DNA of 41,407 bases from Bacillota bacterium (GTDB lineage Bacteria > Bacillota > Clostridia > Caldicoprobacterales > DTU083). Positions 9,507 to 16,447 of this stretch are shown one piece after another (within the stretch, counting starts at the first letter, position 1; each line of letters starts with the position of its first letter). The notes beneath the pieces are model-generated. The model ran no database searches. It was given only the letters and a program-made list of their open reading frames with translations, and was not told the origin of the DNA. The DNA is taken from NCBI GenBank assembly GCA_029549985.1, contig JAKPIB010000049.1:1-41407 (forward strand), in the 5' to 3' direction. The translations under genes were made by a program, and so were the position numbers.

Positions 9507-10490
9507 ATGTATATACTCGGGATCGACATTGGCGGTACGAAATGCGCTGTCCTGCTTGCAGCCTATGATAAAGGCAAGGTGGATTTCATAGATAAGATCA
9601 CATTTCCCACAAGGCACGAGACCGGTGTGGAGGCTGCTATACAGAGGCTGATCAGTGAGAGCAGGGAGATCATGCGGCGCAACGGCCAGGATGCTTCAAG
9701 CATAGCCGCTGCAGGAATAAACTGCGGCGGCCCCCTGGACAGCAAAAGGGGCGTCATACTATGCCCGCCCAACCTGATAGGCTGGGTGAACATACCAATC
9801 GTTGAGCGCATAGAGAAGGAGCTTGGCATAAGGGCATTCCTGCAGAATGACGCAAATGCCGGAGCCATCGCCGAGCACCTGTTCGGGGCAGGCAGGGGCT
9901 ATGACAATATCATTTTCCTGACCTTCGGCACCGGCATGGGAGCAGGGCTTATCCTGGACGGCAGGCTGTACAGCGGTACCAGCGACATGGCGGGCGAGGT
10001 GGGGCATATCAGGCTGGACAGCTACGGCCCTGTTGGCTTTGGAAAGGCAGGCTCCTTTGAAGGCTTCTGCAGCGGCGGGGGCATAGCGCAGCTGGCCAGG
10101 GACAAGGCCCTTGAAAAGCTGCAGGTGGGTGAGACGGTCAGCTATTGCAGCACCGTCGAAGAGCTGGGCGGCCTTACGGCCCAGCGGGTGGCAGAGGCAG
10201 CCAGGGCAGGGGACCCGACAGCCCGTGAAGTGTTCCGAATATGCGGCACATACCTTGGGAAAGCCCTGTCTTTGTTCATAGACATATTGAATCCGCAGCT
10301 CATAATCCTGGGCAGCATATATGGCAGGTGCAGGGACCTGCTGGAAGAGCCGATGACGGAAGTCATAAACAGAGAGACCATACCCTTTTCCAGGCAGGTA
10401 TGCAGGGTCGTTGCCAGCGGGCTGGGCGAGCAGATAAACGATTACGAGGCTGTAGCCATTGCTGTCTACCATCTGGAAGGCAATGCCTGA
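9507..10490 (+). CDS. ROK-family sugar kinase (glucokinase-like)
   Basis: Predicted cytoplasmic ATP-dependent sugar kinase. The 327-residue ROK protein has no N-terminal winged helix, so it is a kinase type rather than a repressor. The phosphate-binding motif ILGIDIGGTK lies at residues 3-12, followed by CGGPLD, the catalytic-region NDANAGAIAEHLFG and the second ATP motif LTFGTGMGAGLI. The region after GEVGH normally carries the zinc motif CxCGxxGCxE. Here it reads GPVGFGKAGSFEGFCSGGG, so the zinc-binding cysteines are missing apart from one. Some ROK kinases lack zinc, so activity is still plausible. The start follows AAGGAG and the gene is coupled to the PRPP synthetase gene. Glucose, fructose, N-acetylmannosamine or allose could be substrates. 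Confidence 0.88.
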   Translation: MYILGIDIGGTKCAVLLAAYDKGKVDFIDKITFPTRHETGVEAAIQRLISESREIMRRNGQDASSIAAAGINCGGPLDSKRGVILCPPNLIGWVNIPIVERIEKELGIRAFLQNDANAGAIAEHLFGAGRGYDNIIFLTFGTGMGAGLILDGRLYSGTSDMAGEVGHIRLDSYGPVGFGKAGSFEGFCSGGGIAQLARDKALEKLQVGETVSYCSTVEELGGLTAQRVAEAARAGDPTAREVFRICGTYLGKALSLFIDILNPQLIILGSIYGRCRDLLEEPMTEVINRETIPFSRQVCRVVASGLGEQINDYEAVAIAVYHLEGNA

Positions 10491-10550
10491 AACTATTGTC
10501 AATTGATGCGAGAATAAGCGGGCAAACATATAATTAGTGATAATAGGCTT

Positions 10551-10661
10551 GTGATCATATACATTTTGATAGGATGCATCATCATATTGCCGGGTGTAAT
10601 AGGTGCACAAGCCGCGATTCTGATCAGGAGAAGATATCAGGCAAAGATACATAATACATAA
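10551..10661 (+). CDS. Possible 36-residue membrane micro-protein (doubtful)
   Basis: From a GTG at 10551 a short frame encodes one hydrophobic helix (IYILIGCIIILPGVIGAQ) followed by a basic tail. A second hydrophobic stretch (LFLLLAVIAVLAVVML) lies just downstream in another frame and stops before the terminator at 10776. Together they may be a single-helix protein pair or a decayed small membrane gene. No convincing ribosome-binding site is present. Apart from this and the terminator I see nothing in the 400 bases between the ROK gene and trpB. Confidence 0.18.
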   Translation: MIIYILIGCIIILPGVIGAQAAILIRRRYQAKIHNT

Positions 10662-10775
10662 GTTTTATGGGCCACATATCCCGGGATGCTTGTTCCTGTT
10701 GTTGGCTGTAATAGCTGTACTGGCGGTAGTAATGCTTGAGAGCAAGAAATCGAACTCAATAAGACCTGCAATATG

Positions 10776-10810
10776 AAAGCGCATTGCTGATATCCAGCAA
10801 TGCGCTTTTT
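10776..10810 (+). terminator. Strong rho-independent terminator, 14-bp stem
   Basis: AAAGCGCATTGCTG (10776-10789) is an exact reverse complement of CAGCAATGCGCTTT (10795-10808), with a five-base loop and T residues to 10810. It would end plus-strand transcription from the PRPP synthetase/ROK operon. The opposite strand has only three T residues after the stem, but the hairpin may also slow transcription arriving from trpB. Confidence 0.85.
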
Positions 10811-10891
10811 CATAGGAAGCGTCCGGGATGGACGGTGCGTTATAGGTCCTTGACTTATAGGGGTCTTGCAAAGCCTGGGCTTTGAAGTAAA

Positions 10892-12277
10892 CTAATAAAT
10901 ACCGGTCCTTTCAGGGACCCTGGGCAGGGTGGCAAAGCCCTTTTCCAGATCCTCATCGGTAGGTATATAGTCGGTCATGGTACCGCTGTTGTAGCTTTCA
11001 TAGGCGGTCAGGTCGAAGTATCCGGTACCGGTCAGGCCAAAGAGGATCGTTTTTTCCTCACCGGTTTCTTTGCACTTTAGGGCTTCATCAATGGCAGCCA
11101 GAATGGCATGAGAGGATTCCGGGGCAGGCAGGGTGCCCTCGCACCTGGCAAATATCGTGGCGGCTTCGAATACCTTTGACTGCTCCAGGGCCCGGGCTTC
11201 GATATAGCCGTCATGATACAGCTTGGATATTATCGGGCTCATGCCGTGGTATCTCAGGCCGCCGGCATGATTCGGGGAGGGCATGAAGCCTGAGCCAAGG
11301 GTGTACATCTTAAGCAGGGGGGTAGTCCTGCCTGTGTCGCCGAAATCATAGGCATACCTTCCCCTGGTCATGGATGGGCATGAGGCGGGCTCAATAGCGA
11401 TTATGCGGATATTGCTGTTGCCATTAATCTTGTCCTCTATGAAGGGCGCTATCAGGCCGCCAAAATTTGATCCTCCGCCTGCACAGCCTATTATTATGTC
11501 AGGCTCAATGCCATACTTTTGCATGGCTGCTTTGGCTTCAAGCCCGATGATAGATTGGTGGAGGAGGACATGGTCCAGCACGCTGCCCAGCACGTACCTG
11601 CAGTTATCGGTCTTCATCGCAGTCTCCAGAGCTTCAGATATGGCGCAGCCGAGAGAACCATTGGTATCTGGGTTTTCAGCCAGGATCCTGCGCCCGGCCT
11701 CAGTCGTTTCGGAGGGTGAGGGTATGACCCTGGCTCCGTAGGTTTCCATGACGGCCTTGCGATAGGGCTTTTGTCTTGCAGATATCTTCACCATGTATAC
11801 CGTAAGGTCTATGCCAAAGTAGGCACAGGCCATGGACAAGGCTGTACCCCATTGACCTGCCCCTGTTTCGGTAGTCAGCTTTGATATTCCCTGCTTCTTG
11901 GCATAGTAGACCTGGGCGGCAGCGGAGTTCAGCTTGTGGGAGCCGGAGGTGTTGGTACCTTCAAACTTGTAGTATATCCTGGCCGGAGTATCCAGCAGCT
12001 TTTCCAGGCAGTAAGCTCTCACCAGGGGGGAGGGGCGGTACATCTTATAGAAGCTTTGGATCTCATCGGGGATCCTGATATACTTATCCGTGGTGTTGAG
12101 CTCCTGCTCTACCAGGTCGCTGCAGAACACCCTGCTCAAATCCTCGGCAGTGCATGGCTCAAAGGTGACCGGGTTCAGGCAGGGGTCTGGCAGGTCTTTC
12201 ATGACGGCCTTCAGGTTGAACCAGTATTTAGGTACTTCATCTTCCGATAAGAAAATTTTGTACGGTATCCTTGCCAT
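10892..12277 (-). CDS. trpB: Tryptophan synthase beta chain, TrpB2 type
   Basis: PLP-dependent enzyme that makes L-tryptophan from indole and serine. At 461 residues it matches the longer TrpB2 class rather than the roughly 400-residue TrpB1. The N-terminus (KYWFNLKAVMKDLP) is TrpB2-like. RPSPLVRA, the PLP lysine in GSHKLNSA (K115), TGAGQWG and the phosphate-binding CAGGGSNFGG are all present. No trpA or other trp gene is adjacent, which agrees with TrpB2 acting on free indole or as a salvage enzyme. The start follows GAAAGGATGAG. Expression is almost certainly controlled by the Trp-specific T-box leader immediately upstream. The gene is transcribed against the preceding operon. Confidence 0.93.
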   Translation of the reverse strand: MARIPYKIFLSEDEVPKYWFNLKAVMKDLPDPCLNPVTFEPCTAEDLSRVFCSDLVEQELNTTDKYIRIPDEIQSFYKMYRPSPLVRAYCLEKLLDTPARIYYKFEGTNTSGSHKLNSAAAQVYYAKKQGISKLTTETGAGQWGTALSMACAYFGIDLTVYMVKISARQKPYRKAVMETYGARVIPSPSETTEAGRRILAENPDTNGSLGCAISEALETAMKTDNCRYVLGSVLDHVLLHQSIIGLEAKAAMQKYGIEPDIIIGCAGGGSNFGGLIAPFIEDKINGNSNIRIIAIEPASCPSMTRGRYAYDFGDTGRTTPLLKMYTLGSGFMPSPNHAGGLRYHGMSPIISKLYHDGYIEARALEQSKVFEAATIFARCEGTLPAPESSHAILAAIDEALKCKETGEEKTILFGLTGTGYFDLTAYESYNSGTMTDYIPTDEDLEKGFATLPRVPERTGIY

Positions 12278-12323
12278 CTTCAGCTCATCCTTTCTTTATA
12301 TTAATGATAAATCAGTGATAAAT

Positions 12324-12612
12324 AAAAAAGTCTTTGTCCTTTTATTAAGGACAAAGACCAATGATCTCTGCGGTACCACCTTTATTGCGCATAAAGCGCC
12401 CCTCGCTCCATGTACTTCCATACATGCTTCGCTGATAACGGGTAAAGTCCCCGGCTGGCATACTCTCATGACGATTTCTGCTCCGCCCTCATGAGTCCAT
12501 TCGCAATAAGCTTTATCGCTGCAATCCCACCGCCTGCAGCTCTCTTTGGATAAAGTGGTTTATGCTACTACTCTCAATCCTCGGTTTATGGTTATGCGGT
12601 TTTGGTATTTTG
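12324..12612 (-). promoter_or_regulatory. T-box riboswitch leader of trpB, specifier UGG (tryptophan)
   Basis: Reading the minus strand, the leader has the Stem I-type segment AGAGAGCTGCAGGCGGTGGG (about 12546-12527). It is followed by GAATGGACTC, in which TGG (12499-12497) sits where the specifier codon is expected, giving tRNA-Trp. The conserved antiterminator sequence GGTGGTACCGC lies at 12380-12370. The competing terminator pairs GTCTTTGTCCTT (12358-12347) with AAGGACAAAGAC (12341-12330) and is followed by six T residues. Uncharged tRNA-Trp would favour antitermination and trpB expression. T-box architecture is established; the specifier assignment is by position and agrees with the downstream gene. 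Confidence 0.93.
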
Positions 12613-12618
12613 AAATGA

Positions 12619-12647
12619 ATGATACACCAACTTTGGTGCCTTGTCAA
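12619..12647 (-). promoter_or_regulatory. Sigma-A-type promoter of the T-box/trpB transcript
   Basis: On the minus strand TTGACA (12647-12642) and TATCAT (12624-12619) are separated by exactly 17 bp. The start point would be near 12612, just before the T-box leader. Confidence 0.85.
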
Positions 12648-12691
12648 CACCCGATTTTCAGAAAATTGAAAATGTTTTGCGCACATGTGTA

Positions 12692-12700
12692 TGGTATAAT
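12692..12700 (+). promoter_or_regulatory. Extended -10 promoter for the hydrolase gene
   Basis: TGGTATAAT (12692-12700) combines a TGn extension with a perfect TATAAT. No good -35 is visible. It lies about 45 bp upstream of the hydrolase start and is divergent from the trpB promoter. Confidence 0.55.
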
Positions 12701-12745
12701 CTATATAAAGTGTATATAATTATCATTGTTCAATGAGGTGATCCC

Positions 12746-13681
12746 ATGATACGGTCAGATTTCACCTTGAAAAACGATGACGGTATTGAGGTATATGTAT
12801 ACAAGTGGTCGCCGGATGCCGGCGTCTTGCCCAGGGGCGTGGTCCAGATAGCCCACGGGATGGCGGAGCATGCCGGGAGGTATGGCCGGTTTGCAGACTT
12901 TCTTGCCAATAACGGCTATATAGTATATGCCAATGACCACAGGGGCCATGGCAGGACAGCAGGTGACCCTGAAGCTGCAGGCTATCTTGGCAGAGACGGT
13001 TTTTTTGGCATGGCCCGGGATATGAAGCTCCTGACAGACCGCATCAAGGCTGAGGAACCCGACCTTCCTCTCTACCTCTTTGGCCACAGCATGGGGTCCT
13101 TTTTGGCCCAATATTATATCACCAAATGGGGCGGCGGCCTAAAGGGGGTCATTTTATCCGGCAGCAACCTGCAAAAAGGGCCGGTACTGAAGGCGGGCAT
13201 CATTATAGCCGGGCTTCAAAGGCTTTTATTGGGGGATAGAAAACGCAGCAAGCTTTTAAATTCCCTGTCCTTTGACAGCTTCAACAAAAGGTTCAGGCCG
13301 GTGCGGACTCCTTTCGACTGGCTCAGCCGGGACACGGCCGAGGTCGACAGATATGTGGCTGACCCGTACTGCGGGGCAGTCTTTACCACGAGCTTCTTCC
13401 ATGATTTCTTCAAAGGACTTGACGGCTTGTATGACAAGGCGGCTTTGGAGGCGATCCCGAAGGATCTGCCGGTCCTGATCCTGTCCGGTGATATGGACCC
13501 CGTGGGCGGATTCGGCAAAGGACCCCGGTTGCTTGAAAAGCTTTATCACAGCCTGGGGCTTTTGGATGTGACATTGAAGCTGTACACTGACGGCCGCCAT
13601 GAAATGCTCAATGAGATCAACCGTGACGAGGTCATGAAGGATATTCTGGGCTGGCTGGGAAAGTATGAGCGGTTATTATAG
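12746..13681 (+). CDS. Monoacylglycerol-lipase/lysophospholipase-like alpha/beta hydrolase
   Basis: Predicted serine esterase acting on monoacylglycerols or lysophospholipids (Hydrolase_4, the PldB-like group). The 311 residues show the family pattern: oxyanion-loop HGMAEHAGRY near residue 39, NDHRGHGRT near 68, nucleophile S115 in GHSMGS, acid D251 in GDMDPVG and H285 in DGRHEML. No signal peptide is present, so it should be cytoplasmic. The ATG follows GAGGTGATC. It is a single gene with its own promoter, followed by a promoter for the next operon. The substrate is assigned by family only. Confidence 0.9.
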   Translation: MIRSDFTLKNDDGIEVYVYKWSPDAGVLPRGVVQIAHGMAEHAGRYGRFADFLANNGYIVYANDHRGHGRTAGDPEAAGYLGRDGFFGMARDMKLLTDRIKAEEPDLPLYLFGHSMGSFLAQYYITKWGGGLKGVILSGSNLQKGPVLKAGIIIAGLQRLLLGDRKRSKLLNSLSFDSFNKRFRPVRTPFDWLSRDTAEVDRYVADPYCGAVFTTSFFHDFFKGLDGLYDKAALEAIPKDLPVLILSGDMDPVGGFGKGPRLLEKLYHSLGLLDVTLKLYTDGRHEMLNEINRDEVMKDILGWLGKYERLL

Positions 13682-13700
13682 TGGAATTTACATAAATATC

Positions 13701-13748
13701 TTGATAAATTTACCACATATGCTATAATACACTTGTAAATATGTACAA
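13701..13748 (+). promoter_or_regulatory. Promoter of the oligosaccharide ABC operon with overlapping inverted repeat
   Basis: TTGATA (13701-13706) and TATAAT (13723-13728) are 16 bp apart, and TGC precedes the -10, giving an extended -10. At the expected start point lies TTGTA-AATATG-TACAA (13733-13748), a 5-bp inverted repeat that could be an operator. The start would leave a leader of about 200 nt before the first permease gene. Confidence 0.65.
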
Positions 13749-13773
13749 AACCATAATAGTAGACTTGTTGTAA

Positions 13774-13884
13774 ATGGCAGGAATGATCGTATTAGGTTCC
13801 AGCACTTCGTCTCAGCAGTATATACAGCAGCTTTACACTATTATCACGGCAGGCATCTTGCAAGGTATGACGCACCGATCATAA
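13774..13884 (+). CDS. Possible 36-residue leader ORF
   Basis: An ATG-initiated frame in the leader of the ABC operon encodes a 36-residue Ser/Gln/Thr-containing peptide ending in GMTHRS. No ribosome-binding site precedes it and I do not recognise it. It could be chance, a small protein or a translated leader that affects the downstream gene. Confidence 0.2.
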   Translation: MAGMIVLGSSTSSQQYIQQLYTIITAGILQGMTHRS

Positions 13885-13940
13885 CACTACATTTTCGGAT
13901 CACTGTTGCAGTCAAATCCAACAGACAGGAAGTGGCATAA

Positions 13941-15392
13941 ATGAATAGCAATAAACAGGAGAAAACAGGCCTCCTCATGATTCTGCTCAGAGCAGCCGTA
14001 GTCATCCTGATCATCCTGATGGCAGTGCCCCAGGTCAATCCTGCACGGATGAGTGAGCTCATCAATAAAAACTCTGCCCTGCTGACCACTGCCTTATCCC
14101 GTACATCCCTGCTGGGCGACTTCTCCAGGCCGCTCAAAAGGGGGTGGGTTGCCGGGGGGACCCTGGATCTTCTGTATATTGCAGCCCTTCTGACCGCCCT
14201 TTCCATTGCTGCCACCGGAGCCGGCTGGTGCATGTCCCTTGGGGAAAAGCGCCTCAAAAAGCTCGGCGCAAAAATCGTAACGATCGCTTCGGCCTCCGGC
14301 ATACTGGCACTTCTCCTCATGATCCCGGTATATATAAGCTTCATAAGCTCCGGATATGTAAACAGGCTCGACCCTATGTTTCCACCGGGCTTCTTTGTGT
14401 TCATCGGGGCATTCCTCATATGCTTCGTACTAGGCCTCATCAACTATATCAAGCTCCCCAGGCCTGCTGAAAACGAAGGCTATGAGATGAAGCCCAAATA
14501 CAAGCTGTTTTTGATGATACTGCCCTTCGTCATCCTTTGCTTCGCCTTTGCTTACCTGCCCCTGTGGGGCTGGCGTTATGCCCTCTTTGACTACAAGCCG
14601 GGCCGGGAGCTGACCTGGGACCGGTTCGTCGGCCTGAAGTGGTTTACCTTCCTCTTTCAAAATCCTGCGACCAGGGCCGATATAGCAAGAGTTTTGAGAA
14701 ATACCCTCGTGATGAGCGGGCTCGGCCTTGCCTTTTCATGGCTGCCCATGGCCTTTGCCATCTTCCTGGCGGAAATAAGGTCATCAAAGGTTTCAAGGGT
14801 GGTCCAGACATGCACAACTATACCCAACTTCATAAGCTGGGTCCTTGTCTACTCCTTTGCCTTTGCCCTCTTCTCAACGGAAGGCTTTGTCAACTCCCTG
14901 CTCATAAATATGGGTATCATCAAGGAAGGTGTCAATTATCTGATGAGCGGCGAGCACATCTGGCTCAAGATGTGGGCCTGGGGGACCTGGAAGGGCCTGG
15001 GCTGGAGCGCCATCATCTACATAGCCGGCATATCCGGCATAGATATCCAGCTTTATGAAGCCGCTACGATCGATGGGGCAGGCCGCTTCAAGCGCATGTG
15101 GTACATAACAGTTCCGGGGCTTCTGCCCACCTTCTTTGTCCTCCTGCTCTTATCTGTAGCCGGGATACTTTCCAATGGCATGGAGCAGTATTTTGTATTC
15201 AAAAACTCTGCCAACAAGCAGACGATCGAGGTACTGGACCTGTATGTATATATCCTGGGCCTGGGCAGCGGGGGATCCGGCAACATACCCCTGGCGACGG
15301 CCGTAGGCATGATGAAGTCACTTATCAGCATAACCCTGCTCTTTGCCGCCAACTGGGCATCCAAGCTGATACGCGGCGAAAGCATAGTATAA
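13941..15392 (+). CDS. Oligosaccharide ABC importer permease, LplB type, with extra N-terminal membrane domain
   Basis: Membrane subunit of a CUT1-like importer for complex oligosaccharides. The C-terminal 300 residues are a normal LplB/YteP-type permease. They start near KPKYKLFLMILPFVIL (about residue 185), contain the SWLPMAFAIFLAEI region and end with the ATPase-docking EAA loop YEAATIDGAGRFKRMWYITVPGL. The first roughly 180 residues are not part of that family. They hold about four hydrophobic segments (near residues 10-28, 70-90, 110-135 and 147-170) joined by short loops. The total of 483 residues is much longer than the usual 300-320. The start is preceded by AGGAAGTGG. The next permease gene begins 12 bp downstream. 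No ATPase gene is present; a shared MsmK-type ATPase elsewhere is the rule for such systems. Confidence 0.9.
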   Translation: MNSNKQEKTGLLMILLRAAVVILIILMAVPQVNPARMSELINKNSALLTTALSRTSLLGDFSRPLKRGWVAGGTLDLLYIAALLTALSIAATGAGWCMSLGEKRLKKLGAKIVTIASASGILALLLMIPVYISFISSGYVNRLDPMFPPGFFVFIGAFLICFVLGLINYIKLPRPAENEGYEMKPKYKLFLMILPFVILCFAFAYLPLWGWRYALFDYKPGRELTWDRFVGLKWFTFLFQNPATRADIARVLRNTLVMSGLGLAFSWLPMAFAIFLAEIRSSKVSRVVQTCTTIPNFISWVLVYSFAFALFSTEGFVNSLLINMGIIKEGVNYLMSGEHIWLKMWAWGTWKGLGWSAIIYIAGISGIDIQLYEAATIDGAGRFKRMWYITVPGLLPTFFVLLLLSVAGILSNGMEQYFVFKNSANKQTIEVLDLYVYILGLGSGGSGNIPLATAVGMMKSLISITLLFAANWASKLIRGESIV

Positions 15393-15404
15393 GGAGGCCT
15401 GGCT

Positions 15405-16355
15405 ATGAGCATCGCATTGAAGGAAGAGAAAAAACCAAGGCTGTATCGCGTAAAGAAGCGCGGATTCAAAAGGACGCCTGGCGATATAGTGTTCAATATA
15501 CTCAACTATACATTCTTCATATCGTTCACCCTGATTTGCATCTTTCCGTTTTACTACCTCTTCATCAATACCATCAGCGACAACGAGCTCGTACGGACAG
15601 GCCAGATCAATTTCATACCCAGGGGCATACACTTCAACAACTACCTGATGCTCTCCAATGTAAACGACCTGGGGACCTCGGCCCTGGTATCGGTGGCGAG
15701 GACCGTGATAGGCACAGCCTTTATGGTGTTTGCGTCAGCCTTTGTCGGCTACCTGGTCACCAAAAAGGAAATGTGGGGACGGAAGTTTGTCTACAGGTTC
15801 ATGATCGTCACCATGTATTTCAATGCAGGTCTTATACCCTGGTATCTGAACATGTCCATGCTTGGCCTGACAAATACTTTCTGGGCATATGTCATACCCG
15901 GCATAGTGGCTCCCTTCAACATTATCCTCGTGAAGACCTATATCGAATCGATACCGGCGGAGCTGGAGGAAAGCGCCTTTATAGACGGGGCGGGGCACTT
16001 TACCATATTCCGCAAGATAATCTGGCCCCTAAGCAAGCCGATCCTGGCTACCATTGCGGTTTTTGGCGCGGTAGGCCACTGGAACAACTTCGTGGATTCG
16101 ATGATCCTTATGTCCAACAAGCCCCAGCTTTACACCCTGCAATACAGGCTGTACATCTACCTGCAGACCTCCAACAACCTGGCAGAGCTCATGAGGGGCG
16201 GAAAGATATCCGAAGCGGCGCTGAATGCCGCCCTGAATGCAAGGACCGTCAAGCTCACGGTAGCTATGATCACGATCCTGCCGATCATTTTGGTATACCC
16301 GTTTATGTCCCGTTACTTTGAAAAGGGCATCATGATCGGTGCAATCAAGGGGTAG
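15405..16355 (+). CDS. Oligosaccharide ABC importer permease, YtcP type
   Basis: Second permease of the LplB/YtcP/LipO-type importer. The 316 residues contain a basic cytoplasmic N-terminus (RVKKRGFKRTPGDIVFN) and about six membrane helices. The YtcP signature region is ISDNELVRTGQINFIPRGIHFNNY. The EAA loop ELEESAFIDGAGHFTIFRKIIWPLSKP contacts the ATPase. The start follows AAGGAGG, 12 bp after the first permease. The C-terminal RYFEKGIMIGAIKG is a conserved family ending. It works with the preceding permease and the following lipoprotein. Confidence 0.93.
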   Translation: MSIALKEEKKPRLYRVKKRGFKRTPGDIVFNILNYTFFISFTLICIFPFYYLFINTISDNELVRTGQINFIPRGIHFNNYLMLSNVNDLGTSALVSVARTVIGTAFMVFASAFVGYLVTKKEMWGRKFVYRFMIVTMYFNAGLIPWYLNMSMLGLTNTFWAYVIPGIVAPFNIILVKTYIESIPAELEESAFIDGAGHFTIFRKIIWPLSKPILATIAVFGAVGHWNNFVDSMILMSNKPQLYTLQYRLYIYLQTSNNLAELMRGGKISEAALNAALNARTVKLTVAMITILPIILVYPFMSRYFEKGIMIGAIKG

Positions 16356-16368
16356 GAGCTGTTATTGC

Positions 16369-16383
16369 CCGGCCCAAGGCCGG
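16369..16383 (+). other. Intercistronic GC hairpin before the binding-lipoprotein gene
   Basis: CCGGCC (16369-16374) and GGCCGG (16378-16383) form a six-pair stem with a three-base loop, between the permease stop and the binding-protein start. No T-run follows. Its position matches that of the hairpin at 7353-7370 in the other sugar operon. Confidence 0.4.
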
Positions 16384-16447
16384 TCAGATAAATGCCTTTT
16401 GAGCTGCTAAGCCCACAGGCGCTTATGTATGAAAGGAGGAAATCAAC

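Noticed and set aside
10774-10788. cre-like TGAAAGCGCATTGC (CcpA-type site)
   Set aside because: It is half of the 14-bp terminator stem, located at the end of two convergent units where catabolite control would not act.
12090-12494. 134-codon plus-strand frame over the trpB start and leader
   Set aside because: Antisense to the T-box leader and the 5' end of trpB; no ribosome-binding site.
15098-16321. 407-codon plus-strand frame spanning the two permease genes
   Set aside because: Shifted-frame shadow of two well-defined permeases; its product is rich in Arg, His, Gln and Pro without domain character.
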